A DNA stretch of 64,000 bases from Pseudomonas sp. C2B4 (GTDB lineage: Bacteria > Pseudomonadota > Gammaproteobacteria > Pseudomonadales > Pseudomonadaceae): assembly GCF_013359695.1 (NCBI RefSeq), contig NZ_JABFMU010000009.1, positions 38,735-102,734 of the forward strand, written 5' to 3'. The notes below the pieces were generated by a model. The model ran no database searches. It had not been told where the DNA came from and saw only the letters and a program-made list of their open reading frames with translations. Both the position numbers and the translations under genes were made by a program. Below, piece by piece: positions 8,770-17,112 of this stretch (the first letter of the stretch is position 1; each line of letters begins with the position of its first letter).

Positions 8770-10232
8770 GCAAGTCCACCCGTGTTGGCTGATGTATTGA
8801 TGTGGCTGAATAGCTGGTTTTCAAATTCATGCTGCACGCTGTTTTTCCACTTCAAGCGAGACTTATACTTCAAGTACTGCATGGTCGTTTCTATATTGGC
8901 GTGCCCCATGCGCTGTCTAACGTACTCCACCGCAGCTGTGATATTTTGGTCGCCCATGTGTTGCAATTGGCTTTCGAGCAAGTTCATACCGAATGTGGCG
9001 CGTAGGTCATGAAAGGTAAAGTCCTGAAAACTAGGACTATCACAACGAATACGCGGGAAGAGTATCTGTTGGATATGTGTCCGCAAAGCTGCACCATCTT
9101 GTATGGCGACGTCACGCGCTCTGTCGATCATTCCCGCGCTTTCGCTAATACGGCTATCTGAGTGATCGAATATTTCCTTTTTGCTGGTGTAATAAGGAAC
9201 ACCACTTTTACTCAAAAATACATAGTTATCCTCAGTGGCTCCGTAATAAGATCGATCGCGACGCTTTCTAGCTTCGTCACTGTCTACATAAATTCGCATA
9301 TCCTGCACAAGCCAACCAGGGACAAGCAGCGTCATACGTTTGCCGCGCTTCGTATCAATTTGTGAACCAGCGCCTATGGGAAGTCGCAGATAGCCATTGC
9401 TGTCAAAGTGGCCTTTAAGGTGCGTAAGTCGTAGGGTTCCGATAGTCTGGACTCTTGCACCTGTAAATAAGGCAAAATAGAACATAAGCTGATATTCGCG
9501 AGACGATTTAAGCAGGGCTTTTAATACGCATGATTGTTCGTCAACGGTAAGCGGACGAAGCATTCCGCCATCGTTGATATACTCGCTCTGGCGCTGTTTT
9601 TTTTGATTCGGAATAGCTAGGTTGTGCGAATTAACTTTGAGATTTTTCTGGATGCCATAGCTCGACGTTACGCTGATATATTTTTTTATCTCTGTAAACG
9701 CAATTCCATAGAGTTTGTCACCGTCAATGAGATTCCAGTTGATTATTCCGCGATAAAAGTTGACCACGGCATTGATTCTGGCGCTGGCTGTGCTTGCAGA
9801 AAGTTGCCCATCATTAACAAACTCGATCAGTCGTTGTCGGTAGCGAAATGTGACCTTAAGGCGGTCATTCTTAGGGAAAAACAAATAATCTAGCTTTTCC
9901 TCTTCAATAAAACGCAAATAGTCGAGTAGATGATCGGCAATCCCTCGGAATGTTTTTGATTCATAACTGACTTCTTTATGGAGTTTCGTAATTAGGTAAA
10001 GGTTTCCGATGGTCCACGGTTCACCGTCGCTCTGAATGAGTACGGGAAAATTTGGTAGGTATCCCTTCTCACCCTCTACGAATTCATAATCCGGCAGGCT
10101 GTTCGAAGCCCTGCAATCACCTATTTCTAGGAAGCACAATGTTACAGGCCTGAACTCGGAAATGAGGATTCTCCGTGCGGTTGAGTCGTAGCGCCCTTGC
10201 CCGGTTTTGCTTCTAATCTGATTTCTCGCCAC
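8766..10232 (-). CDS. ginA: First tyrosine recombinase of the GInt module (GinA)
   Basis: The 488-residue protein has a full tyrosine-recombinase C-terminal domain: Arg in FTGARVQTIGTLRL, HDLRATFGM (His-x-x-Arg), and RMGHANIETTMQYL with the nucleophile Tyr near residue 453. An N-terminal core-binding domain with helices around residues 110-170 precedes it. It starts with GTG at 10232, the first gene of the operon, about 85 bp from the island end. The DNA-proximal position and intact catalytic set mark it as the most active recombinase of the trio. It is AT-richer than the chromosome to its right. Confidence 0.9.
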   Translation of the reverse strand: MARNQIRSKTGQGRYDSTARRILISEFRPVTLCFLEIGDCRASNSLPDYEFVEGEKGYLPNFPVLIQSDGEPWTIGNLYLITKLHKEVSYESKTFRGIADHLLDYLRFIEEEKLDYLFFPKNDRLKVTFRYRQRLIEFVNDGQLSASTASARINAVVNFYRGIINWNLIDGDKLYGIAFTEIKKYISVTSSYGIQKNLKVNSHNLAIPNQKKQRQSEYINDGGMLRPLTVDEQSCVLKALLKSSREYQLMFYFALFTGARVQTIGTLRLTHLKGHFDSNGYLRLPIGAGSQIDTKRGKRMTLLVPGWLVQDMRIYVDSDEARKRRDRSYYGATEDNYVFLSKSGVPYYTSKKEIFDHSDSRISESAGMIDRARDVAIQDGAALRTHIQQILFPRIRCDSPSFQDFTFHDLRATFGMNLLESQLQHMGDQNITAAVEYVRQRMGHANIETTMQYLKYKSRLKWKNSVQHEFENQLFSHINTSANTGGLA

Positions 10233-10257
10233 GATGACTCATCCGCAAAAATGATCG

Positions 10258-10273
10258 CTGTATGGGCATACAG
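10258..10273. promoter_or_regulatory. Short palindrome between ginA and the island end
   Basis: CTGTATG and CATACAG form a perfect inverted repeat with a 2-base spacer, 26 bases upstream of the ginA start. It may be a recombinase arm-binding site or an operator for the ginABCD promoter. Which of the two cannot be told from one end of the island. Confidence 0.45.
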
Positions 10274-10286
10274 TGATTCACTCGGA

Positions 10287-11279
10287 TTATGCTGTCAATA
10301 GGGCTACGTTCGGACTATCGTCGAAAATCATCAGCGTCGGCAGGTGCGCCAATGCCCGGGCGACCTTGCCCAGCCCGGCCTTGAAACCGTCGATGCGCGT
10401 CTGTTCCAGCGCATAACGCTCGCGTCTTTGCGGCGTCAGCACTGGCGCCTGTGGCGCAATCAAGGTCCAGGGCGTCGGCGACCAGACCAGCAGGTACATG
10501 GCCATGACTTCGGCGAAGGTCACCAGATGGTTGTCGGCACTGCTGCTGGTGAAAATCGGCTTGCGCGCACCGCCGAAAAAACGCTCGCGCAGGGTTTCGT
10601 TGCTCTCCAGCGCCGGCAACAAATCCGCACGGTGGTAGTAGCTGGCGGGGTGCTCGTAGAGTTTGGCGCTGTCGCTGACCACCGCGCCTTCCAGATGCTC
10701 GCCGAACAACCCCAGACGCTCGATCAAGTCATGAATCGCCCGCAGCGTCGGCCCGGCCACATCGTCGGCGTAGACCTGATCGCCGCTCATCATCAGCAGT
10801 GCCGGGCGATCACAGGCGTCATGGTCTTGCGCCAACAGCGCATCGACACAGAGCAAGCCATCCGTCGCCGGGTGATGCGGCTTGCGGCAGGAACCGTGGA
10901 GCAATTGATCGATCCGTGAGCGCAGGACAAAGTTCGGTGCACGCGCATCGCCGTACAACAGGTGCGGTGCCCAGTCGGCGATGCCGATGCCGTCATCGAT
11001 CAACAGGTCATATTCGATCCGCTCATCGCAGGGCAGGGCGGTTTCCAGTGACACATCGATCAGGTGCACAAACGCCTGCGTGCCCACCGCAATCACCGTG
11101 CATTGCCCGGCATCCAGGCGAATATCGCCCACGTTCTGCAACCGCAGCGTCAGCTCCAGCGCCCGGGTCCCCACCAGCCACAGCACCAACCGCGTGGGTT
11201 CCAGCCGTCGCAGCAGCGGGCCGGTCAGCACGGGGGGCAAAACTTGATGAGCGTCGGGCAATGGCAAGGTTACGGACAT
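10287..11279 (-). pseudogene. PhoD-like alkaline phosphatase gene, truncated by the island
   Basis: The 330-residue frame is the N-terminal part of a PhoD-like metallophosphatase. It holds the first metal-binding motif MMSGDQVYADDV (near residue 175) but stops just where the second one, of the WDDHE type, begins: LMIFDD is followed by SPNVALLTA and a stop in place of the expected His-Asp. The last nine residues come from island DNA. The 3' part, with the remaining metal ligands, is outside the window or lost. The product should be inactive. Codon use and GC content match the chromosome to the right, so the gene is old and the break recent. Confidence 0.82.
10310..10335. other. Island-chromosome junction (attachment site)
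   Basis: Right of about 10317 the minus strand encodes the chromosomal phosphatase up to Met-Ile-Phe-Asp-Asp (bases 10317-10331). Left of it the reading frame runs into island DNA and stops after nine unrelated codons. The family's next residues should be His-Asp, which are missing. The crossover therefore lies at or just inside this Asp-Asp codon block. The matching other junction, with the rest of the gene, must be left of the window. Confidence 0.75.
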
Positions 11280-11342
11280 CCGGGTTCAAGCTCTTGGGGC
11301 ACAGAGGCGGGCGATGATAGCGCAGGTCATCGCCGCTGCCTG

Positions 11343-11900
11343 TTAAGCCTTGTGAGCGTTGATGTGTTGAAACTGCTTGATCCGGGCTCGGTAGCGAATG
11401 GCAATCACATCCAGCTCCGCGACCGACAGCTTGTTGGCGCGATACACCTGGAACGGCTCATGCCACGACCACTGGCAGCGGTGCGCCGTGGCGCGCAATG
11501 GATGCATCAATTGCTCAAGGTCGAAGCCATTCGACCCGCTCTCGGAGTAGGACTCGGGGGTGTTGCCGGCGGTGGCCACCAGCATCACGGGCAGCCCTTC
11601 AAGTCGGCGGCCCTCGTTTTCATACGCGATGTAATACATGCGCGTCAGGACGCTGTCTTGCCAGGTCTTGAGCAGCGCCGGCGTCGAATACCACTGCACG
11701 GGAAATTGCAGCACCAGCCGTTGCGCTGACAACAGGCGTTGCACCTCCAGCCGGGTGTCCACCTGATCGCTGGGGTAAGTGCCATACAGATCGACGATGT
11801 CGATTCCGGGCAGGTCTTTCACCGACTCCAGCAAGGTGCGGTTGGTGCAGGAACGGCCAAGGTCGGGGTGAAAGCACAGAATCAGGGTGGTGTCGGTCAT
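11343..11900 (-). CDS. NAD(P)H-dependent flavin oxidoreductase (flavodoxin-like fold)
   Basis: From ATG 11900 the product has 185 residues and begins MTDTTLILCFHPDLGRS, a flavodoxin-like first strand and phosphate loop. It has FPVQWYSTPALLKTW, the signature of the KefF/MdaB quinone-reductase-like family, and a glycine-rich VATAGNTPESY loop. These enzymes move hydride from NAD(P)H through FMN or FAD to quinones. The longer frame from 11993 adds 31 residues that do not fit the fold. The gene diverges from a LysR regulator over a 92-base gap with two ATTG-N3-CAAT sites, so it is a likely target of that regulator. The natural substrate is unknown. Confidence 0.85.
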   Translation of the reverse strand: MTDTTLILCFHPDLGRSCTNRTLLESVKDLPGIDIVDLYGTYPSDQVDTRLEVQRLLSAQRLVLQFPVQWYSTPALLKTWQDSVLTRMYYIAYENEGRRLEGLPVMLVATAGNTPESYSESGSNGFDLEQLMHPLRATAHRCQWSWHEPFQVYRANKLSVAELDVIAIRYRARIKQFQHINAHKA

Positions 11901-11951
11901 GGCGAACCCGGCATGAGTGAAAGGGAGCCCAAGCGTGCCAGCGTGGTGTAA

Positions 11952-11994
11952 ATTGCTCCAATGGATGGTTTGTCTAGTTAGGTATTGATTCAAT
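11952..11994. promoter_or_regulatory. Paired ATTG-N3-CAAT operator candidates between oxidoreductase and LysR genes
   Basis: ATTGCTCCAAT (11952-11962) and ATTGATTCAAT (11984-11994) are two copies of the same inverted repeat, 32 bases apart, about three helical turns. The second overlaps the LysR start codon. The layout matches LysR-type recognition and activation sites and would also let the regulator repress itself. Confidence 0.55.
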
Positions 11995-12895
11995 GAATCT
12001 GCGTTCGGTGGATCTCAACCTGTTGACCGTGCTCGACGCGTTGCTCGACGAAGCCCACGTCTCCCGCGCCGCCGAGCGTGTCGGCTTGTCGCAACCGGCG
12101 GCATCCAATGCATTGGAGCGCTGTCGCCACCTGTTCCAGGATCGCCTGCTCGAACGGGTACCGGGCGGGATGCTGCTGACCCCCAAGGCCCAGGCCATGC
12201 GCGGGCCGTTGAAACAGATTTTAGGGTCGGTGAGTGATTTGGTGGGCGCTGCCAGTGCCGACCTGGGCACCCTGCGTCAGACCGTGCGGGTGGTGATGGC
12301 GGATTTTCCGGCGATCATCGTCGCGCAACCGCTGCACCATCGACTGGCACAACTGGCGCCGGGCATCGACCTGGTGATTCAGCCCTGGCAGGGCGGTGAG
12401 GCCGCGCAGGAAAGCCTGAGCCGTGGGCAAAGCGATCTGGCCATGTCCGTGTTCCCCAGCCTCGGCCCCGATTTCACCCGACGCCTGCTGCTGCACGAAT
12501 ATTTCGTGGTGGCGATGCGTCCCGGCCATCCGGCGATCCCGGACTTCGATCTGCACCGCTGGCTGAGTTATCCACATGTGCTGGTGTCGGGGCAGGGCGC
12601 CACCTGGGGCCCGCTCGATGAAATGTTGAAGGGCAAAGGCCTGTCGCGACGGGTTGGCATTGTCGTGCCCAGCTTCGTCATGGTGCCGGATCTGCTTATG
12701 GGGTCTGACTTGATCTCGCTCTTGCCCAGCCGCTGTTTGTCGATGCCAATGGCCAAAACCCTGCACACCCAGGAGCCGCCGATTGAGGTGGAAGGTTTTC
12801 CACTGCACCTGGCCTGGCATAGACGGCGGGATGAAGACGTGGCCGTGCAATGTGTGGCGCGGGCGTTGGAAGAGGTGATTAGCGAGCTACAGTGA
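11993..12895 (+). CDS. LysR-family transcriptional regulator
   Basis: The 300-residue protein has an N-terminal winged helix-turn-helix (MNLRSVDLNLLTVLDALL, then SRAAERVGLSQPAASNALERCR at residues 24-45) and a C-terminal periplasmic-binding-like effector domain. The sequence of the helix resembles the NodD/SyrM-like branch of LysR proteins (ALDVLLEERNVTRAA type). It is divergent from the NAD(P)H oxidoreductase, so it probably controls that gene in response to an unknown quinone or aromatic compound. A LysR-type protein usually also represses itself, which fits the operator-like site over its start codon. Confidence 0.92.
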   Translation: MNLRSVDLNLLTVLDALLDEAHVSRAAERVGLSQPAASNALERCRHLFQDRLLERVPGGMLLTPKAQAMRGPLKQILGSVSDLVGAASADLGTLRQTVRVVMADFPAIIVAQPLHHRLAQLAPGIDLVIQPWQGGEAAQESLSRGQSDLAMSVFPSLGPDFTRRLLLHEYFVVAMRPGHPAIPDFDLHRWLSYPHVLVSGQGATWGPLDEMLKGKGLSRRVGIVVPSFVMVPDLLMGSDLISLLPSRCLSMPMAKTLHTQEPPIEVEGFPLHLAWHRRRDEDVAVQCVARALEEVISELQ

Positions 12896-12928
12896 ACGCG
12901 GTACGTCATTGATCAGAAGGGAGCCCAC

Positions 12929-13381
12929 ATGAACAGAATCATCCTGCCGGCACTGGCCATTTTCATCGCGGCGCAATCCCCTGCGTACGCCATCAACGAC
13001 AAGTACCGCCAGCAACTTGACCAGTCCGGCTGCACCCAGGTCAGCGAGACCCAAGGCTGCGATATCCACAAGAGCAAGGCGGAAAACGCCAAGGCCGGGT
13101 TCACCAACCCGGCCGCCGAGAGCACAACCACCCAGACGCCTTATGCCGGGCAGTGGGTTGCCAAAAGCGATGCCGGCGCGACCGTCGCCACCATTCGTAT
13201 CGATGCCAAGGAGCAGGTGTGGGTCAATGGCAAGCGGGTCAACGCCAAGCGCACCGACGGCACACTGCAATTTCGCCAGGGCAAGCTGACCTTCACGATT
13301 CAGGGCGATCGGCGGTTGCAGAATGAGGACTATTGGACCGACAGCGATGCCGGGACCAAGGGGCCGATTCAGATCGAGTAG
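12929..13381 (+). CDS. Secreted protein of unknown function
   Basis: The 150-residue product has a signal peptide (residues 1-21, cleavage after AYA). The mature part has two Cys residues in SGCTQVSETQGCD that could form a disulfide, and a C-terminal half of short beta strands with Lys-rich turns (VWVNGKRVNAKRTDGTLQF). AAGGGAG lies 8-9 bases upstream of the ATG. No family is recognised with confidence. The gene lies 33 bases after the LysR gene on the same strand and may be read through from it. Confidence 0.75.
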   Translation: MNRIILPALAIFIAAQSPAYAINDKYRQQLDQSGCTQVSETQGCDIHKSKAENAKAGFTNPAAESTTTQTPYAGQWVAKSDAGATVATIRIDAKEQVWVNGKRVNAKRTDGTLQFRQGKLTFTIQGDRRLQNEDYWTDSDAGTKGPIQIE

Positions 13382-13539
13382 CGTGATCGGGAGTTTGAAT
13401 ATGGGCGTCTTTAGAGTCGGACCATTGCCGCTTAATCGCTGTTCTGCACGCGCACCGATCCGTTGGCCCGCCTTCATATTCCAGAACTTGTGCCAAGCTG
13501 ATGGGACGCCAATTCGCCGGTCGTTCTGGAGGCCATGAC

Positions 13540-13881
13540 ATGACGCACGCCCCTACGTCGCACATCCGTCGAGAGTTCTACAAATCCGTCGGCTTCTACC
13601 TTCGACTGGCCTGGCCGATCTTTTCCGCGATGCTGGTCGTCATCGTTACGGTTGGCTTGATCATCAGCTATCTGGAGGGCTGGGACGCGTTTGACGGCAT
13701 CTATTTTGGCTTCGTGACCGGCTTGACCATTGGTTATGGCGAGCTGGTGCCGAAACTGCCGCTGTCGCGGGTATTGGCGATATTGCTTGGGTTCAATGGT
13801 GTGCTGCTGACGGCGATCTTTGCGGCCATCAGTGTGCGGGCGATCGAGACGGCGGTTCGGGTGACGGGGGGAGATAAGTAA
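13540..13881 (+). CDS. Small two-helix potassium channel-like protein
   Basis: From ATG 13540 the product has 113 residues. It has two hydrophobic helices (about 22-44 and 82-102) on either side of a pore loop whose selectivity filter reads LTIGYGELVP; TIGYG is the classical K+ filter. It lacks any cytoplasmic regulatory domain, as in other minimal ion-channel (Ion_trans_2) proteins of Pseudomonas. I chose 13540, because GGAGG lies 9 bases upstream; the frame from 13501 adds a non-conserved 13 residues. A minimal channel of this kind would need to form tetramers in the inner membrane. Function in this strain is not known. Confidence 0.85.
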   Translation: MTHAPTSHIRREFYKSVGFYLRLAWPIFSAMLVVIVTVGLIISYLEGWDAFDGIYFGFVTGLTIGYGELVPKLPLSRVLAILLGFNGVLLTAIFAAISVRAIETAVRVTGGDK

Positions 13882-13905
13882 GGCGGGCAAACACAACACA
13901 CCACC

Positions 13906-13998
13906 CCTGTGGGAGCGAGCCTGCTCGCGAAAGCGGTGTGTCAGCCACATTAATGTCACCTGACACTCCGCATTCGCGAGCAGGCTCGCTCCCACAGG
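13906..13998. repeat. REP pair (inverted)
   Basis: GTGGGAGCGAGCCTGCTCGC appears on the plus strand at 13910 and as its reverse complement ending near 13996, with about 45 bases between. This is the typical paired REP (BIME-like) arrangement of P. fluorescens-group genomes, sitting between convergent genes. Confidence 0.9.
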
Positions 13999-14017
13999 TT
14001 TTACACAGTTCTCTACA

Positions 14018-14239
14018 TCAAGCCTCCCACCCCGCCCCGCTGACCGCCTCTTGCGCCAGCGGATGCAAATCCGCCCCCTGATGCTCCGTCTGCCAGGCCA
14101 GTAATTCCTTGCGCATGCCCGGCGTCCAGTACATCTGCAGATGGTTACGCACACCGAGCACGGCCTGCTTCTTGTCCGGTTCGCTGGCGAAGTACTGGGC
14201 GATCTGGTTGGCCATCTTGATCAGGTTCTCAGTGCTCAT
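14018..14239 (-). CDS. fdsD: Formate dehydrogenase delta subunit FdsD
   Basis: The 73-residue protein matches FdsD, the small accessory subunit of NAD-dependent formate dehydrogenase: it starts MSTENLIKMANQIAQYFAS and contains GVRNHLQMYWTPGMR, the family core. FdsD is thought to help assembly or stability of the FdsGBA complex. Its start overlaps the fdsA stop by 4 bases (ATGA), so it is translated from the same messenger. No fdhD-like sulfurtransferase gene (fdsC) lies between fdsA and fdsD, where many operons have one. Confidence 0.9.
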   Translation of the reverse strand: MSTENLIKMANQIAQYFASEPDKKQAVLGVRNHLQMYWTPGMRKELLAWQTEHQGADLHPLAQEAVSGAGWEA

Positions 14240-17112
14240 CGGCGCACCTCCGCTTTGGCACCTTGACGACGTTCCTTGAGCAAGCGGTGCTGTTCGTCAC
14301 TGAATTCCTGATAGCGTTTTTGCCATTCGGATGGGTGATAGACGCGGCTGACTTCCACGGCGGTGACCTTGTACTCCGGACAGTTGGTGGCCCAGTCGGA
14401 GTTGTCGGTGGTGATCACGTTGGCCCCCGATTCAGGGAAGTGGAAGGTGGTGTACACCACGCCCGGCGCGACCCGTTCGGTGACCTTCGCACGAAGTACG
14501 GTCTGGCCGGCACGGCTGCCGATGCCGACCCAATCGCCTTCGTTGATACCACGGCTCTCGGCGTCGGTCGGATGGATTTCCAGGCGGTCTTCGTCATGCC
14601 AGGCGACGTTCTCGGTGCGCCGGGTCTGCGCGCCGACGTTGTACTGGCTGAGGATGCGCCCAGTGGTGAGCAGCAGCGGATAACGGCTGTTGACCTTCTC
14701 CTCCGTGGGCACATAACCGGTGAGCATGAAGCGCCCCTTGCCCCGCACGAATTGCTCGATGTGCATGGTCGGTGTGCCATCCGGAGCGGCGGCGTTGCAC
14801 GGCCATTGCAGGCTGCCGTGGCGTTCCAGTTCGGCGTAGCTGACGTTGGTGAAAGTCGGCGTCAGGCGGGCGATTTCATCCATGATTTCCGATGGATGCT
14901 TGTAGTTCATCGGGTAGCCCAGGGCATTGGCCAGGGCCACGGTGCCTTCCCAGTCGGCCTTGCCGCCCAGGGGATCCATGACCTTGCGAACCCGCGAGAT
15001 GCGGCGCTCGGCGTTGGTGAAGGTGCCGTCCTTTTCCAGGAACGAGGCGCCCGGCAGGAACACGTGGGCGAACTTGGCGGTTTCGTTGAGGAAGATGTCC
15101 TGTACCACCACGCATTCCATGGCCGACAGGGCCGCGGTCACGTGCTGGGTATTCGGGTCGCTCTGGGCGATGTCTTCGCCCTGGCAGTACAGGCCCTTGA
15201 AGCTGCCGGCCAGCGCCGACTCGAACATGTTGGGAATGCGCAGGCCCGGATCGGGTTGCAGGGTGACGTTCCAGGCCTGTTCGAACTCGGTCCGTACCGC
15301 CACGTTGGAGATGTGCCGGTAACCGGGCAACTCGTGGGGGAAGGAGCCCATGTCGCAAGAGCCCTGCACGTTGTTCTGCCCGCGCAACGGGTTTACGCCC
15401 ACGCCTTCGCGGCCAATGTTGCCGGTGGCCATGGCCAGGTTGGCGATGCCCATGACGGCGGTGCTGCCCTGGCTGTGCTCGGTGACGCCCAGGCCGTAGT
15501 AGATCGCGGCGTTGCCGCCGGTGGCATACAGGCGAGCGGCGGCGCGAATATCGTCAGCGTCGACCCCGCAGACCGGGGCAAGGGCTTCCGGCGAGTTCTC
15601 CGCACGGCTGACAAATTCGCTCCAGCGGGCGAAGTCATTGCCCTCGCAACGGGCGTCGATAAAGGGCTGGTCTTGCAGGTTTTCGGTGATGATCGTGTGG
15701 GCCAACGCGTTGAGCATGGCGACGTTGGTGCCGGGGCGCAGGGCCAGGTGATATTCGGCGCGGGCGTGCACCGAATCCACCAGATCAATACGCCGTGGAT
15801 CGATGACGATCAGCCGTGCGCCTTCACGCAGGCGACGTTTGAGCTGGGAAGCAAACACCGGGTGCGCATCGCTGGGGTTGGCGCCCATCACCAGAATCAC
15901 GTCAGCCTGCATCACCGAATCGAAACTCTGGGTACCGGCGGACTCGCCCAAGGTTTGTTTCAAGCCATAACCGGTCGGCGAATGGCAGACCCGCGCACAG
16001 GTGTCGACGTTGTTGTTGCCGAACGCGGCGCGTACCAGTTTTTGCACCAGATAGGTTTCTTCGTTGGTGCAGCGGCTGGAGGTGATGCCACCGATGGAGT
16101 CGCGGCCGTATTTCTGCTGCAAGCGACGGAATTCGCTGGCGGCGTAGGTCACCGCTTCGTCCCAGCTGACTTCCTGCCACGGGTCGTTGATGTGCTGGCG
16201 GATCATCGGCTTGGTGATGCGATCCGGGTGGGTGGCGTAGCCCCAGGCAAAGCGGCCCTTGACGCAGGAGTGGCCGTGGTTGGCCTGGCCGTTCTTGTCC
16301 GGAACCATGCGCACCAGTTGGTCGCCTTTCATCTCGGCGCGGAACGAGCAGCCCACGCCGCAATAGGCGCAAGTGGTGATCACGCTGCGTTCCGGCTGGC
16401 CCAGCTCGACCACGCTTTTTTCCATCAGGGTCGCGGTCGGGCAGGCTTGTACACAGGCGCCGCAGGACACGCATTCCGAGTCGAGGAAGTTCTCGCCACC
16501 GGCCGCTGCCACCCGGGATTCGAAACCGCGACCGGTAATAGTCAGGGCAAAGGTGCCCTGGGTTTCTTCACAGGCGCGCACGCAGCGGTTGCAGACGATG
16601 CACTTGCTCGGGTCGTAGTCGAAATAAGGGTTGGAGGTGTCTTTCACGTCCTGCAGATGGTTCTCGCCTTCATAGCCGTAGCGCACTTCCCGCAGGCCGA
16701 CCTGGCCGGCCACGGTTTGCAGCTCGCAGTTGCCGTTGGCCGAGCAGGTCAGGCAGTCCAGCGGGTGATCGGAGATGTACAGCTCCATGACGTTGCGGCG
16801 CAGGGTCGCGAGCTTGGGCGTCTGGGTGTGCACCGTCATGCCTTCGGTGACAGGCGTGGTGCAGGACGCGGGGTAGCCACGCATGCCGTCGATCTCCACC
16901 AGGCACATGCGGCAGGAGCCGAAGGCTTCCAGGCTGTCGGTGGCGCAGAGCTTGGGAATGGTGGTGCCCATCAGCGCCGCGGCGCGCATCACCGAGGTGC
17001 CTTCAGGCACGGTGATGCTGCGGCCGTCGATGTTCAGGGTGATCTGCACATCGCTTTCGCGGGCCGGCGTGCCCAGATCCATATCGGTTTTCGGATCGAA
17101 TACAGTGATCAT
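14236..17112 (-). CDS. fdsA: NAD-dependent formate dehydrogenase alpha subunit, FdsA
   Basis: From ATG 17112 the protein has 958 residues, the usual FdsA length. It carries an N-terminal [2Fe-2S] ferredoxin domain (CATDSLEAFGSCRMC), a His-Cys cluster (HPLDCLTCSANGNCEL), two 4Fe-4S pairs (CIVCNRCVRACEE and CVSCGACVQACP) and a further 4Fe-4S site (CAYCGVGCSF). The molybdopterin domain follows, with active-site Cys in TCARVCHSPTGYG; it is Cys and not selenocysteine. It oxidises formate to CO2 and passes electrons through FdsB and FdsG to NAD+. The start overlaps the fdsB stop (ATGA). A 972-codon frame on the other strand is only its antisense shadow. Confidence 0.96.
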   Translation of the reverse strand: MITVFDPKTDMDLGTPARESDVQITLNIDGRSITVPEGTSVMRAAALMGTTIPKLCATDSLEAFGSCRMCLVEIDGMRGYPASCTTPVTEGMTVHTQTPKLATLRRNVMELYISDHPLDCLTCSANGNCELQTVAGQVGLREVRYGYEGENHLQDVKDTSNPYFDYDPSKCIVCNRCVRACEETQGTFALTITGRGFESRVAAAGGENFLDSECVSCGACVQACPTATLMEKSVVELGQPERSVITTCAYCGVGCSFRAEMKGDQLVRMVPDKNGQANHGHSCVKGRFAWGYATHPDRITKPMIRQHINDPWQEVSWDEAVTYAASEFRRLQQKYGRDSIGGITSSRCTNEETYLVQKLVRAAFGNNNVDTCARVCHSPTGYGLKQTLGESAGTQSFDSVMQADVILVMGANPSDAHPVFASQLKRRLREGARLIVIDPRRIDLVDSVHARAEYHLALRPGTNVAMLNALAHTIITENLQDQPFIDARCEGNDFARWSEFVSRAENSPEALAPVCGVDADDIRAAARLYATGGNAAIYYGLGVTEHSQGSTAVMGIANLAMATGNIGREGVGVNPLRGQNNVQGSCDMGSFPHELPGYRHISNVAVRTEFEQAWNVTLQPDPGLRIPNMFESALAGSFKGLYCQGEDIAQSDPNTQHVTAALSAMECVVVQDIFLNETAKFAHVFLPGASFLEKDGTFTNAERRISRVRKVMDPLGGKADWEGTVALANALGYPMNYKHPSEIMDEIARLTPTFTNVSYAELERHGSLQWPCNAAAPDGTPTMHIEQFVRGKGRFMLTGYVPTEEKVNSRYPLLLTTGRILSQYNVGAQTRRTENVAWHDEDRLEIHPTDAESRGINEGDWVGIGSRAGQTVLRAKVTERVAPGVVYTTFHFPESGANVITTDNSDWATNCPEYKVTAVEVSRVYHPSEWQKRYQEFSDEQHRLLKERRQGAKAEVRR

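Noticed and set aside
4380-10232. RIT (recombinase in trio) element
   Set aside because: RIT recombinases are much shorter and lack the fourth small gene; the sizes and the ginD-like gene fit GInt better.
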